Source of the DNA: Corythucha ciliata | Lineage: Eukaryota; Arthropoda; Insecta; Hemiptera; Tingidae | Assembly: GCA_038030265.1 (NCBI GenBank) | Contig: CM075939.1 | Span: 10,459,253 to 10,523,252 of the forward strand | DNA length: 64,000 bases | Direction of reading: 5' to 3' | Shown here: one piece after another, positions 1 through 10,690 of the stretch | Layout: the number at the start of each line of letters is the position of its first letter | Numbering within the stretch: the stretch's first letter is position 1 | The notes under the pieces: model-generated | The model's database searches: none | The model's input: the letters and a program-made list of their open reading frames with translations, nothing else | What the model was told of the DNA's origin: nothing | Program-made: the position numbers and the translations under genes

Positions 1-1
1 T

Positions 2-1369
2 TTAGGAATTATATCACGTTGGATCCCTAGGGTTACATTGCCGGTTCTAATAAACGGGGTCGAGGTCCAGGCATTAGTAGATACGGGTGCATCCAATTCC
101 TATATCGGAAGGGAAGCCCTCGGTCAACTAGGACTTTCGGTGGGGCACTTCGAAAACGTTCAACCTCAACCGGTTCAATTAGCGAACGGAAAAATTGAGT
201 TGGTACACCAAACTATCAATCTGCCTCTGAAGTGTCATAACCGGCAAATTACTTTAAAATTCCTCTTCCTTCCTCGGCTGTCCGTACCTTGTATACTCGG
301 CCTCGATGGTCTTTCCTCCTTAGGAGTACAATTGTTCTTCGATACCAGCGAATATCTGGTGAGTGATACCGATGGGATTAAACACCCTTTGTGCTCAGAA
401 GCCCACTCGCTTTCATCACCCCTTTCGGGAATCCAATCATTACCTGCGGACCAGCGGGCTGAACTATCGTCTCTTACCAACCACTTCCGTTCTGTTGAAG
501 AATCCTGCCTTGGACGAGTCCCCATCTCTCACGCAATTCCTTTACTTGACGATCAACCAATTAAACAGAAAAACTATCGCACTTCTCCGTTTATATCAGC
601 AAAAATTGAGGAGGAAGTAAATCGACTATTGGACGAAGGAATTATCGAACCCTCTAACTCACCGTGGAGCAATCCCATCATTATGGTGCCGAAACCGGAC
701 AAAACGTTTCGGATGTGTATCGATTTTCGCCGGGTGAATGCTGTGACCCGGAAGGACGCCTACCCTCTTCCCCATATGGGGTCCCTTTTAGAACATTTAG
801 AAAATGTCAAGATTTTATCGAAGATTGACCTGAAGCACGCTTATCTTCAAGTACCTTTAGACGAAGCAAGTAGGCCGATAACAGCGTTCAGCGTGCCTGG
901 TAAAGGCCATTTTCAATTCAAGTACCTTCCTTTCGGGTTGACGAACGCCCCTGGGTCATTTCAACGGTTGGTTGATACACTGATAACCTCAGAATTACGC
1001 CCTTTCGTCCACTCCTACCTAGATGATCTGCTAGTCGTAACGCCAACCTTCGAAAAACACCTCGATATCCTCAAATCTCTCTTTGAACGCTTACAGGAGT
1101 TCGGCTTGAGAGTAAACTGGGACAAAAGCGAGTTTGGTGCCGAAAAACTTACATATCTTGGTTTCGTGATTGATTCCGCTGGAATATCACCTGACCTCGA
1201 CAAAATTCAGCCCATCTTGGATTTTCCCCGTCCTAAGACCGTCAAGGCTCTTCGAAGATTTTTGGGCATGTTTTCATGGTATAGGAGATTCTACAAGGAG
1301 ACCTCACGTGGCGGATCACCCCTGGTCTTCCGTGTCGGCCGATTTTATGGGGCCTTATCCCCGTTCTAG
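2..1369 (+). pseudogene. Ty3 pol: aspartic protease and reverse transcriptase, 3'-truncated
   Basis: The protein begins with a retropepsin-like domain carrying the active-site motif VDTGAS, about 16 residues into the part encoded from base 38. The reverse transcriptase follows: primer-proximal region with VPKPDKTFRMCIDFR, palm motif SKIDLKHAY, FGLTNAPGSF, and catalytic YLDD near residue 326. The thumb motif FLGMFSWYRRF is reached at about 1290. The frame then enters unrelated sequence because RNase H has been deleted, and it stops at 1369. The enzyme would copy element RNA into cDNA, but without RNase H and a complete integrase this copy cannot transpose itself. Assignment to the Ty3 group is firm from the RT motifs; the clade is not resolved. 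Confidence 0.85.
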
Positions 1370-2100
1370 CAAGGGAAACAAGTACATCTTGGTATTCCTT
1401 GACAATTTCACCAAGTGGGTGGAAGCTGTTCCTGTCCGCTCGGCCACGTCGAGAGTAACTTGGGAGCACTTTTGCCAGAGAGTGGTTTACCGGTGGGAAG
1501 GAGTTCACGGATAAGTTGAAGGAGATGGGTGTAGAACACCGTACCACGCCAGCATATCACCCTCAGTCCAACCCCACGGAGCGGGTAAATCAGGTCCTAA
1601 AGAGGATGATTGCTGCTTATGTAGACCGGGAGCAGAAAGCCTGGGATGCATTCCTTCCGCAATTTTGTTTCTCAATTAACACATCAAAAAGTAGTAGCAC
1701 GGGGTTCACACCCGCTTTCCTCAACTTGGGCCGTGAGCTCCACTCATACCGTATCGATCGTCCTACCGCTAAGGGTGATGTTTATAATCTTCCTTCTACG
1801 TCGAGGTCAGAAGTAATGGCTCAAGCCCGTGACAACATGTTGGAAGCCAGTCACGATCAAGCTTCCCGTTACAATCTGCGTCGCCGTCCTCGAAAGTTTA
1901 ATTCCGGGGATCTGGTCATGAAACGAGCCCATCAACTGTCATCGGCCGCTCAACATTTTTCTCAGAAATTGGCCCCAAAATTCGAAGGGCCCTACCTAAT
2001 TCGCCAACCCCTCGGCGCTAGCACATATATCGTCGAATCGGGAACTCACCGTTCTTTGGGAAAATTTCACGTTTCAGATTTAAAACCTTTCTTAAAATAA
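1290..2100 (+). pseudogene. Ty3 integrase core and C-terminus, N-terminus deleted and frame broken
   Basis: The first segment (to about 1485) carries the start of the DDE core: WSSVSADFMGPYP holds the first catalytic Asp, followed by LVFLDNFTKWVEAVPV. The second segment, one frame away and running to 2100, carries TTPAYHPQSNPTERVNQ with the catalytic Glu, and ends with a C-terminal region containing FEGPYLIRQ. The stretch between them, where the second Asp is expected, is altered and out of frame. The HHCC zinc-binding region is absent because the deletion joins RT directly to the core. It would have inserted element cDNA; this copy is not functional. Confidence 0.8.
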
Positions 2101-2244
2101 CTCCTTACAGCCGCTTCACGGGGAATTTACGGTTGGGGGTGTAACCGGAGACCCGGTTTTCCTGTACAGTGTGTTTGTATCTACCGCCTCCTCTCGCAAT
2201 TAAATAAGAATAATAATCATCTTAATTAATAGTGATCATAGGAT

Positions 2245-2960
2245 GGGTATAGAGAAGAAAGAAAGTGGAGTTTGTACCCCGTACACTAACCGAAATCGTT
2301 TGTTTAGCAGCATATCTGGACGTAAACTCGTTTGTTTAGGCATATTTTTCGTTTTTCTTTCGCATTTCGTAATATTATTTTGTCGAGAAAAACCGTTGCA
2401 TGGGTCTGGCCAACTTTTGTCGCTTAACCCAACCCGTGATCGGAATCGTTTGTTCAGCAGCATATCTGCGCGTAAAATCGTTTGTTTACGTTTGTTCAGT
2501 CATATTTTAGGTTTTTTAGCGTTTCGTAACATTTTTTTTTTAAATTGACATTGTAGGATCTGGCCAACATCCCCCGGACCCATGATCGGAATGTTTAGCT
2601 CCATTTCTAGTCATAATATCGTTTGTTTACGTTTGCTTAGCCTCTCAATCACTTAATTTAAACAACAAACAAACTGGGGTAAGTGCGTCTAGCTTCAAGC
2701 TTGTTTTTGAAAAAAAATAATGTTTCGAAACGCTAAACAAACGATAAATATGGCTAAACTAACGCAAGCAAACGATTTTACGTCCAGACATGCCGCTAAA
2801 CAAACGATTTCGGTCATGGATCGAGGGATAGCGTGAAGCCGCTAGCCGCACCCGCAAGTTGGTTTGTTGTTTAAAGTGCTCGAGAGGGGCTAAACAAACG
2901 ATATTGTGACTGGAAATGGCGCTAAACAAACGAATAGGACCGTTTTGGCGGTTTTATTCG
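2245..2960. repeat. Mirrored array of TCGTTTGTTTA-containing units
   Basis: About 145-bp units carrying paired TCGTTTGTTTA motifs start near 2285, 2430 and 2575 in plus orientation. From about 2730 to 2930 the same units return reverse-complemented: 2755-2815 matches 2285-2340 and 2885-2930 matches 2590-2640. The block is thus an imperfect palindrome centred near 2680. No coding frame of note is seen. It may be the terminal and subterminal repeats of a DNA transposon. Confidence 0.7.
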
Positions 2961-3560
2961 CTAATGGGTATCCAACCTGCGAAACAGTTGTTTTTTAGTG
3001 AGATCCAACCCCCCTGAATTATTTGATTTTTAAGTGAGCCAAACCCATATTTTTTTTTTTTTTTCGTTTTTTAGCTCCAAATCTTGCAAAAATCCAACTC
3101 CGCAAGTTCAGTTTTTGAAGAGCCAAACCAGTGAAAAGTATTTCCGTAGAACGTCTGAACTCCGCGAAATTAGTTTCTTGAAGAGCTAAATGCACCAAAT
3201 TTGTTTTTGAAAGAGCTAAACACGCAAAATTGGGGTTTTTTAAACGACTAAACCCCACGAATTTGATGTTTTTTCAGTGACAAAACCACGTGATATTGGG
3301 GTATCGAAGAAGCCATATACCCGCCAAATTGGTTTTTGAGGCGAAATTAATTTTCTTAATACCTGCGTTTTTTGAGTGAGCAAACCCCGCGAATTTTCAT
3401 TTTTTGTAGTGCCAACACCGTTGAAATTGGGTTTCTTTAACGACTAAGCACGTGAAATTGTGTTCATTCGAGAGAACCAAAGTTTTTTCAAGAGCTAACA
3501 TTTGCGTTTTAAACGACTCAACACCGCGAAATTGTTTCTTATGTGAAACTCGACCGAGAC
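2960..3560 (+). repeat. Family E degenerate tandem repeat
   Basis: A run of roughly 35-bp units on the pattern AAATTGGTTTTTGAAAGAGC plus CAAACCCGCG. Units are diverged, but the alternation of a T-run, a GAGCYAAAC block and a CGMAATTG block is regular. The same family recurs at 22.95, 29.35, 33.3-34.5, 35.7, 49.2 and 60.6 kb. Short open frames inside it are repeat translations and not genes. Confidence 0.7.
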
Positions 3561-3579
3561 GTCTCGGGATTTTTACTTT

Positions 3580-4068
3580 TCTGGTGGGCTAAAATTGAGG
3601 GAAAAAAGCTAGTTCGCCGATATAATTGAGAATTATCGCTAATTCGTGGCTAAAATTGAGATGAAGTGCTAAATGGCAGCTAAAATTCAGAAAAAGCGCC
3701 AAATTCATGTCTAAAATAGGTGAAAAAAGCTAGTTGATGGAAATAATTGAGACAATGAGATAAATTCGCGATTAAACTTTAGAAAAATCGCCCAATTCAT
3801 TGCTGTAATTGAGAAAAATTGCTAGTTTACGGGTGAAATTAAGAAAAAAGCGCTAATTCGTGGTTAAAATACGTTAAAAGGAGCTAGTTTGTGGCTAAAA
3901 TGAAACACAAGGCCCGTAGTTTAACATTACGCATTAGCGGATTTTATCCATTTCAACAGCGAATTAACAATTAGCGCCGAGTAAAATTTATATTCATTGT
4001 CCAGTTGAGGCCTCAGGGTTCTCATGATGATTTCCGCCCCAGGCCCAGATTTTTTAGGTCCGCCACTG
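3580..4068 (-). repeat. Family A tandem repeat fragment with hAT-like end
   Basis: Units here are the reverse complement of the family A unit, seen as GCTAAAATTGAGAAAAAGCG and variants, from 3580 to about 3910. A unique tail follows and ends in GGTCCGCCACTG at 4068, which read on the minus strand is a CAGTGGCGGACC terminus like the ends of complete family A and B elements in this window. The other end is not identifiable, so this is a truncated copy. Confidence 0.6.
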
Positions 4069-4140
4069 GTGGAAGCTCCAGGATAGTGGTGAATTTTGGT
4101 TTTGGAGTGGCGAAAATCTGTAAAACTGGGGTTTGTTAGA

Positions 4141-4550
4141 GCAAAAATGACGACATCTCGTAGAATGGCCTCCATGTACCGCGAATCGGCGATTTTTTTT
4201 CTTAATTTTAGTCTGGAAGTTGCATCGCGAGACCACGAATCAGCGCTTTTTAGCAGTTATAGCCACGAAAATTACCGATTTTTGTCTGATAGAGGGTCCG
4301 GGGTGAACCCCCCTGCCCCGTACCTCGGTATATTGCTGCTTTGGGTCTGAAGTCCAAGGAAAAAGCTGGATGTAACTTGGACCTTTTCGGGCTGCTTTAG
4401 GTCCAGAAAATCTGCTAAACCTAACTTCAACGTGAAACGCTCATTTTTGGAGATTTTAAGGGGCTCTTCGTTATGGTACTAGTGCTCCTTCGTTCGTATA
4501 CTTGTAGCTCTGGGGGGTTCCCCCATATCACCCCCGTAGCTACACCCCTG
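4141..4550 (+). repeat. 3' module of family A element
   Basis: A roughly 400-bp sequence starting near GTAGAATGGCCTCCATGTAC and ending in GTAGCTACACCCCTG. It recurs at 19309-19695 and 25741-26113 and, inverted, at 57544-57900. Its left half still shows family A-like units (CGAATCGGCG, CACGAATCAGCGC). The end, read inverted, is CAGGGGTGTAGCTAC, one of the two terminus types of family A elements. No intact protein frame is present. Confidence 0.7.
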
Positions 4551-5055
4551 GCGCTGGAGATGGCCTTCGGTCGCTGGGGGGTCGAATACTTAAGAGAAAC
4601 GTGGAAAAAATTATTTTTGGATAGCATAGGCAATAACCCGCTCAGCACACTTGGTCGTGCGGGTCTGCTCCCGAAACGAATTAAATCGCAATAAGTGAGG
4701 CTCATAGCGGCCAAATATTTATGTCTCGTGTGTGTGAGACTTGCAACACAATACAAGAGCCAAAACAATTGAATTGGTTTAAATTGGTTTTTTCATCCGT
4801 CGAATCCGCAAAAATTTGTTTTTGCGGGTGTCAAAATTCACGAAATGAGCCAATGAAGCCTCGTAAGGCTGATGGGAGCTTGAATGGATGAAGTTTCCAG
4901 TTTTTGTGCAGTTTTCCCAGTTCTTTCAGTGATTCCTGCCTTTATTTGATAGAGGGAAGCGCACAATTTCCCAAGCCCTTCTCCCTTGAGAAAATCCTGG
5001 ATCGGCGTCTGCTCACGGCTAAATCCAGTACAATGTAAGATCAAGAGAAGTCAAG
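4551..5055. other. No recognisable feature
   Basis: Mixed-composition sequence between a repeat end and the PHD-finger frame. A short frame around 4560-4694 (GRWGVEYLRETWKKL) matches nothing I recognise. This stretch would hold the 5' region of the PHD ORF, but no clear promoter motif was seen. Confidence 0.4.
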
Positions 5056-5556
5056 ATGGCGGATCGGGATACATTGCTTTTATGTGCTCTGTGTCAAAAC
5101 GAGTTTTCTGACGGTGATGACGAACTTTTTTGTGATGGATTCTGTTCACGTTCGTTTCATTATGGATGTGCGGCACTTTCCAAGCAAGAAAGGAATACGA
5201 TGGATCATTTGAAGGGGTGTAAGTGGTTTTGTTCCGCTTGTGATGATAAGCTCGGTATCATGATTCGGGCTGGGGACGGACCGGATGGACTTCTACATGA
5301 TGTGAGTACTTCAAACAGTCAAAGTGTCAATCTAATAAGGGATGTCATTCAAACCAACCTGGAAATATCGAATAAATGTGACCTACTCTTCTCAGGGGTT
5401 GCTGATGTTGTGAAAATGTTATCGTCGATAAACGAGAAGACCTTGCTTCTATCAGAAAATTTATACCCCGAGGCCCAAGTGCATCCTGACACCCTTGACG
5501 CAAGGGATCATTCCCCTCTTAAACATAGACGTAGTCTCTCCAGGCGACCTCCCTGA
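5056..5556 (+). CDS. PHD-finger protein, probably LINE-associated
   Basis: An uninterrupted frame of 166 aa. The N-terminal half is a PHD-type zinc finger with the Cys4-His-Cys3 order: CALC, FCDGFC, then FHYGC and finally WFCSAC, roughly residues 10-60. The second half is a polar, helix-prone region with no recognisable domain, ending in a basic tail (KHRRSLSRRP). PHD fingers usually bind histone tails; PHD-containing first ORFs are also known in some arthropod non-LTR retrotransposons, and this frame sits directly before a LINE. I infer either a LINE ORF1 relic or a cellular PHD fragment and favour the former. The start ATG has GGCGGATCG downstream and no competing upstream in-frame ATG nearby. 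Confidence 0.6.
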   Translation: MADRDTLLLCALCQNEFSDGDDELFCDGFCSRSFHYGCAALSKQERNTMDHLKGCKWFCSACDDKLGIMIRAGDGPDGLLHDVSTSNSQSVNLIRDVIQTNLEISNKCDLLFSGVADVVKMLSSINEKTLLLSENLYPEAQVHPDTLDARDHSPLKHRRSLSRRPP

Positions 5557-5741
5557 GTATTAAGCCTTCCCACGTCATGCGGGGCTCTGCCGTGGGTGAC
5601 TTTTATTTCCCTAGCTGCTCGTGGGACCGTTTATGGATCGCGACCGTTTTACATCGACAAACCCAGGGTTCATAACCCTGGAGCAGGTTGAGGACGAGCT
5701 TTCTCAGTAGCCCTCAGCCTGCTCAGCCTGGCACCGCGGAG

Positions 5742-6872
5742 ATGACGGGGGAGATCACCTCAATGGAGGTGGTTGAGCCCGAAACCCCCGGTGGTGTCTC
5801 TGGCCTGAACAGGGATCAGAGGCGACGCTTTTTGTGGCTGGTTCGGAAGAAGGGGGAGGAACCGGAAGCCGCCAGGGTGAGTGCTCTGCAGATGGTGGAG
5901 AAGAGGAAGAAGGGGAGAGCCTCTGCAGAGACGACTCCGGAGGGAGCCGTGAAAAAGAAGCGAAGGACGACCGTACAGAGTCCTTCGTCCACCGGAGCGC
6001 TCAGGGGAAGGAAGCTTGGTGTGGTTCATAGAGACTACCCAGCAGTCCTCCTCTTGGACGACCAGCTTGAGGCCCTGGAAAGGAGCATTGAAGCTGCTAT
6101 TGTTGCGCTGGAACCTAAAGCTGGGGAGGTAGTGCCCCAGTTTGATGGTCTGGTGCGAAGGAGGGGATGGCTATCCATCACCTGCGAGGATGACGGGACG
6201 GCTGTTTGGTTAAAATCGCTCGTTGAAAGTATTGTACCCTGGGAGGGGGCAAGGTTGAAGGTGGTTGAGGGGAGTGACCTGCCCAAGCCCAGGGTGGCAG
6301 TTGCATTTCTCCCGAAGTGCGCGGATCTGGGGAATGAGCAAGTCCTTCAGTTCCTCGTGCGTCAAAATCGGGGGTTAAATGTGGGACAGTGGAAGGTACT
6401 GTCCAGGAGTGTGCCTCAGGGCTCGCCGGCTTTGATGATGACCCTGCTCATCGATGAAGAGTCGGCGAAGATCCTGGAAAGGAATAATGTAGTCCACATC
6501 AGGTTCGGCAAGGGGACCATCCGGCCTAAGGCTCGGAAGGGGGAAGGATCATCCTCCGGCCCCCGGCAGCAGCCGATGGAGGTGGATCAGGTAGCCGCTG
6601 CTGTGCGGGGTCCCACCCCCGCACCGCGGCAGGAAGAGCTATCTGTGGGAACAGCGGTTGGCGCCACGGCATCCGGGCAGTCAACGCAGGTAGCTCCCTC
6701 ATATGCTAGGCCATCTACTAGTAAGGCGGGGGAGAGAGGTGATAGTGTCGGACCAGCGGGGGATGAAAGAGTCCCGAAGGCGGCAGGTCGGGCACGGAAA
6801 CCCCATCCTACTCCGAGTAAGGCGATGCTGAAGAAGCAATCGCGGAGTGGGGTACATAAGGGGAATAAGTGA
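5742..6872 (+). CDS. LINE ORF1 protein
   Basis: A 376-aa frame from the first ATG in the frame; the frame is open a little further upstream but without an ATG. The N-terminal third is rich in Lys, Arg and Glu (KKKRRTTVQ). The middle, about residues 115-270, has the pattern WLxSLVESIVPWEGARLKVVE, then FLPK and LVRQNRGLNVGQWKVL, similar to the DUF4780-type domain found in insect LINE ORF1 proteins. The C-terminal part is low-complexity and basic. ORF1 proteins bind element RNA. No zinc knuckle is present, unlike the Jockey ORF1 at 36-37 kb. The frame is intact although ORF2 is broken. Confidence 0.7.
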   Translation: MTGEITSMEVVEPETPGGVSGLNRDQRRRFLWLVRKKGEEPEAARVSALQMVEKRKKGRASAETTPEGAVKKKRRTTVQSPSSTGALRGRKLGVVHRDYPAVLLLDDQLEALERSIEAAIVALEPKAGEVVPQFDGLVRRRGWLSITCEDDGTAVWLKSLVESIVPWEGARLKVVEGSDLPKPRVAVAFLPKCADLGNEQVLQFLVRQNRGLNVGQWKVLSRSVPQGSPALMMTLLIDEESAKILERNNVVHIRFGKGTIRPKARKGEGSSSGPRQQPMEVDQVAAAVRGPTPAPRQEELSVGTAVGATASGQSTQVAPSYARPSTSKAGERGDSVGPAGDERVPKAAGRARKPHPTPSKAMLKKQSRSGVHKGNK

Positions 6873-9085
6873 CCGCTACGGGGTTGCGCTTCCTCCAGGT
6901 GAATCTGCATCGTGCGGCAGTGGCATCGGCATCGGCCGTCTTGAGCAGGGTGTTCACTGGGGGAAGCTATGACGTCGCCATGGTTCAGGAGCCATGGGCA
7001 TGGGAGAGGCAGGTCAAGGACCTCTCTGCGACAGCAGGTAAGCTGGTTTACTATAGGGATGGGGAGCGGCCATGAACTGCGCTGCTTCCAAGTCCCGCAA
7101 TGAAATTTTTAACTATGCCAGAATTTCTGTGCAGAGATTTGACAGCAGTCATCCTGGAAGCCAAGGACGAGGACCGGACCCGGAGGTGTGTGGTAGCTTC
7201 CGCGTACTTCCCGGGGGACGCTTAGGTGACGCCGCCGGAGGAGCTTCAGCGTTTGGTCCTGTACTGCAGCGCGAGGAACCTGCAGCTGATTGTGGGTTGT
7301 GATGCGAATGCTCACAATGCCATCTGGGGAAGTACAGATGTCAACGCCAGGGGTGAGTCACTCTTTCAATTTTTGATGACGCATGACCTGGTGGTGGTAA
7401 ATCAGGGCTCGATCCCTACTTTCGTGACAAGTGCGAGGAGTGAGGTCCTGGATGTTACTCTGGCTAGCCAGTTTTTTGCCAATAGTGTCAGAGATTGGAA
7501 AGTCATGTCAGAAACATCAATGTCTGACCATAGGGTGATTTCGTTTGAGGTCGAGTTTCCTAGGGTTAGAAGTACAGAGTATCGGAATCCCAAGAACGCG
7601 GATTGGGAGGTCTTTAAGGGGCATCTTGAACAGGAGTTGTCTGAGATGGACCTGGACATTCAGTGCCAAGCCGACCTCGATAGGGCGGTGGAGGCGATCA
7701 ATTCAGCGGTCCTCAGTGCGTATGAGGAAAGCTGTCCTGTTAAGGTGAAGAAGGGGAACAGGGAGGTCCCTTGGTGGAACAATGAGCTGGAGATGCTCAG
7801 AAGAGAAACGAGGTGGCTTTACAATAGGGCCAGATCACGTGGGGAGTGGGAGGCTTATAGGCACTCCCTCACGGAGTATAACAAGGCCCTTAGGAAAGCA
7901 AAGCGGGCCACGTGGAGGACCTTCTGTGAGGGGATGGAGAATGTGTCCGTTATGGGCAGACTACAGAGGGTCCTGTCCAAAGAGAGCCCGGGCCAAATTG
8001 GTCTAATAAAAAAGGCAGATGGGGCGTATACCGAGAGCGCTAAAGAGACCCTGGAGGTCCTCCTGCGTAGTCATTTCCCTGATTCCAGGGATGCAGGGGC
8101 CTCAGATGTTCAGGGCGAAGTGGTGGCTGACTGCCAGCCTGCAAATAATGCAATATGGAGCGCATCGGGGAAATTGTTTACGCCCGCGAAAATTAAATGG
8201 GCTATCGGCTCATTTAAGCCCTATAAATCCCCTGGGCCGGACGGGATATTCCCGGTCATGTCCTTCCTACAGCGTGGCCTGGAGGTCCTGGAGCCGCGCC
8301 TCAGAAGGAGATTTAGGGCAAGTTATGCATTATCGTATATACCGAAGGCATGGAGGGAGGTCAGGGTTGTGTTCATTCCTAAGTCGGGAGCAAACTCCTC
8401 GGCTCAGGCAAAGGCGTACCGACCCATAAGCCTCATGTCCTTCCTCCTTAAAACAATGGAAAAGGTAATTGGCCTGGATATCAAGGACGGTTGCCTTAAA
8501 ATTAAACCAATCCAGAGGGGTCAGCATGCCTACCAGGCGGGCAAGTCTACTGAGACCGCCCTAAACGAACTGGTGAGTAAGGTTGAAAAATCTCTGGAGG
8601 CGAAAGAAACTGCGCTGGGCTGCTTCCTGGACATAGGTGGTGCTTTTGATAACACCACCTATGACTCTATGGAGGCTGCAGTTAGGAGCAGAGGTGTTGA
8701 TCCATCTTCAGTGAAATGGATCAAGGGGATGCTGGAATGCCGCGTCGTGACTTCGGTAGTTGGTTACGCGGATGACCTTGCGATTCTAGTTAGGGGCAAA
8801 TTAGATGATACCATATTCAGTAGGATGCAGGGTGCCCTTAACATAGTGCAGCGATGGTGCAGCAGGCATGGTCTCAGGGTTAACCCTGTGAAGACCACCC
8901 TTGTTGCGTTTACCAGGCGGAGGAAGCTGGCATTAAAGGTAGTTCGACTGAATGGAGAAGTGTTGAAAGTAGGAAAAAAAGTCAAGTACCTTGGAGTTAC
9001 CCTGGATCAGGGGCTCAAATGGACCTCGCATATCAAGAGGGTGCTGAATAAGGCCACGTTCGCATTGTGGGCGGATATTTTCTCA
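6869..9085 (+). pseudogene. LINE ORF2: endonuclease and reverse transcriptase, broken
   Basis: The apurinic-type endonuclease begins directly at the end of ORF1 with LRFLQVNLHRA and VAMVQEPWAW, then hits a frameshift near 7070 and again before 7226. The rest is one long frame to about 9080: endonuclease motifs VGCDANAHNAIWGS and MSDHRVISFE, then RT with SPGPDGI, YRPISL, FLDIGGAFD and YADDL. At about 8757 the region between the finger and palm blocks is deleted, so CRVVTSVV is joined straight to GYADD. The Glu usually seen in FLDIEGAF is Gly. After 9085 the frame runs into repeat sequence. It would have nicked target DNA and primed reverse transcription; this copy is dead. Confidence 0.85.
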
Positions 9086-9119
9086 GTGCCCCGGGCCGGA
9101 CAAATCTGTCTATCCGCTC

Positions 9120-10060
9120 CTGGGACGCAGCACACCAATAAGGGAAAAAAATTTACGTCAATAATGCCCCGCATTGTGGGCAAAACTGCTATATTCGGGA
9201 AAACACACATCTCTCCTTTCAAGGCAAAATACGCGAAACGCTTTACTAAGGGCAATTTTATCATGAAATTGTCCATTTCATTGAAAAAAAAACTTGTCAG
9301 TTTCACGACGAAATAGCTAATGTGGGGTTGATTCTCGCAAATGAGGAAATTTTCGTTTTAAAAGGTGTAAGCTTAATGAGTACTTCGTCAGTTTTATAAG
9401 GAAATTGTCAATTTTATGAGAAAATTCACACTTCGAAATTGTCCTTTTTGTTTCCATGTTTTTCAATTTCACAAAGAAATTGTCTGTTTGATTAGGAAAT
9501 TGTGAATTTCAAAAGTGATTGAATCTGTAGGAATTATTAATTTTATGAGGAAAATAACTGTTTTTTCCAAGAAAATTGTCAATTAGAAGAAGAAATTGTC
9601 AATTTTCTGGAAAAATTTGCAATGCGTACTATACTATTATAGTCAAGTCTATGGACATTTTTTAAATTTTATGAGAAATTTTTCAATTTATACGGAAATT
9701 GTCAGTTTTTTAAAGAAAGTAGTAAAATTATATGAGGAAACTGCCAATTTTGTGGGGAAATTGTTATTTTTAAGGCTGGTTTCCAATTTCACGAAAAAAT
9801 TGCCCCATTTGAAGCAGAAATGGTTACTTTTATGAGAAAAATTGTAATTTATTCTCGACAGTTTTATTTTTGGTCCCTCAACTTGTTCAACTTCAGCAGC
9901 AATTGTCCTTTCGATGATTATTGTTAATACGGCGTACAGTAATTAGCTGACATTTATTTGGGCTTTGAACTTGCAATTTTTAGCGGAAATGGCCGATTTG
10001 TCAATTTTACGGGTAAATTGTCAATTATATAAGGATATTGTCAATTTGGGGATTTTATTG
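9120..10060 (-). repeat. Family C tandem repeat, inverted copy
   Basis: Degenerate 20-bp-type units, the reverse complement of AAAATTGACAATTTCCTCAT, from about 9290 to 10060. They are preceded at 9120-9290 by the flanking module with TTTGCCCACAATGCGGGGCA on the minus strand, which matches 15800-15960. It is the same element type as 14270-16298 in opposite orientation. Several short open frames here are repeat translations. Confidence 0.75.
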
Positions 10061-10690
10061 CCAGCAAACCTATTTCGCTGCACCCGCTGATATTTCGCAC
10101 TAATAACCTATTTTAGTTGGTTTGAATACATTGTTTTTAAACCTCATCAGGCCCCTGCGCAAGAAAGACTTATGGTTGGGGGGGGGGGATGCCAGCTCCT
10201 CAAGTCCGTGTCCCTTTTCTAAAGACCAAGAGGATGCTACGAGCTTGTGGTGAGGGCTGCAACTTGGCGGTTTACAGCTTTACAGGCCTGTGTGAGTTCC
10301 TCACGATAAACTATTCGTCTCGACTCTCAACGGCCCAGAATGAGGGACTTTAATTACAGCAGTTTACCGACTCAGGGGACCAAAATCCGAGGCTTAGCTC
10401 CAAAAGTACCACTTTATAAGGGAAAAAGTTATCAGTTTTTGGACAGAAAAATCTGGAATAGATGGCTATACAAACGACAGTTTTTTCACCTTTCGTTTTC
10501 GACGGATAGTGACCGTTTCTGTGCAAATTCAGTATTTGATGACCATAAATTGACGATTTCCAGTTCTCGGATCCCCGACTACATCTGTAAAAAGGCAATG
10601 GTGCATCTGACATTGTCCCCAGTGAAGCTCCCCACCCTTTAGATCAAGGGCTGGCTGCGCCCCTTGCCTGACCGTCTCTTAGGTATCGAG
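10061..10690. other. Mostly unassigned; weak inverted family D fragment
   Basis: 10061-10340 holds an 11-G run near 10181 and nothing else I can name. 10340-10620 has sequence (ATCAGTTTTTGGACAGAAAA) resembling the reverse complement of the family D module at 12150-12330. No gene is supported. Confidence 0.35.

Larger units (their letters stand above)
1..2138 (+). mobile_element. Ty3-type LTR retrotransposon remnant, cut by window edge
   Basis: The reading frame is already open at base 2, so the element extends out of the window to the left. Protease, reverse transcriptase and integrase occur in Ty3 order on the plus strand, but RNase H and the integrase N-terminus are missing through an internal deletion near 1300. 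After the integrase stop at 2100 comes a G-rich stretch (GGTTGGGGG, about 2130-2138) followed by TGTAACCGG, a plausible polypurine tract and 3' LTR start. I cannot define the LTR end, and without the left part I cannot pair it. No envelope gene is visible. Confidence 0.8.
5560..9085 (+). mobile_element. Non-LTR retrotransposon (LINE, Jockey/R1-like), damaged
   Basis: Two ORFs in LINE order with a few bases of overlap: a basic ORF1 protein, then endonuclease plus reverse transcriptase. The 5' leader (about 5560-5741) is GC-rich compared with the AT-rich surroundings. ORF2 contains frameshifts near 7070 and an internal deletion near 8757, and homology stops near 9080, where family C repeat begins. 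No poly-A tail is visible at that junction, so the 3' end is truncated. Confidence 0.85.

Noticed and set aside
4473..4694. 73-codon plus-strand frame
   Set aside because: It begins inside the family A 3' module and crosses its end into unassigned sequence; no homology recognised.
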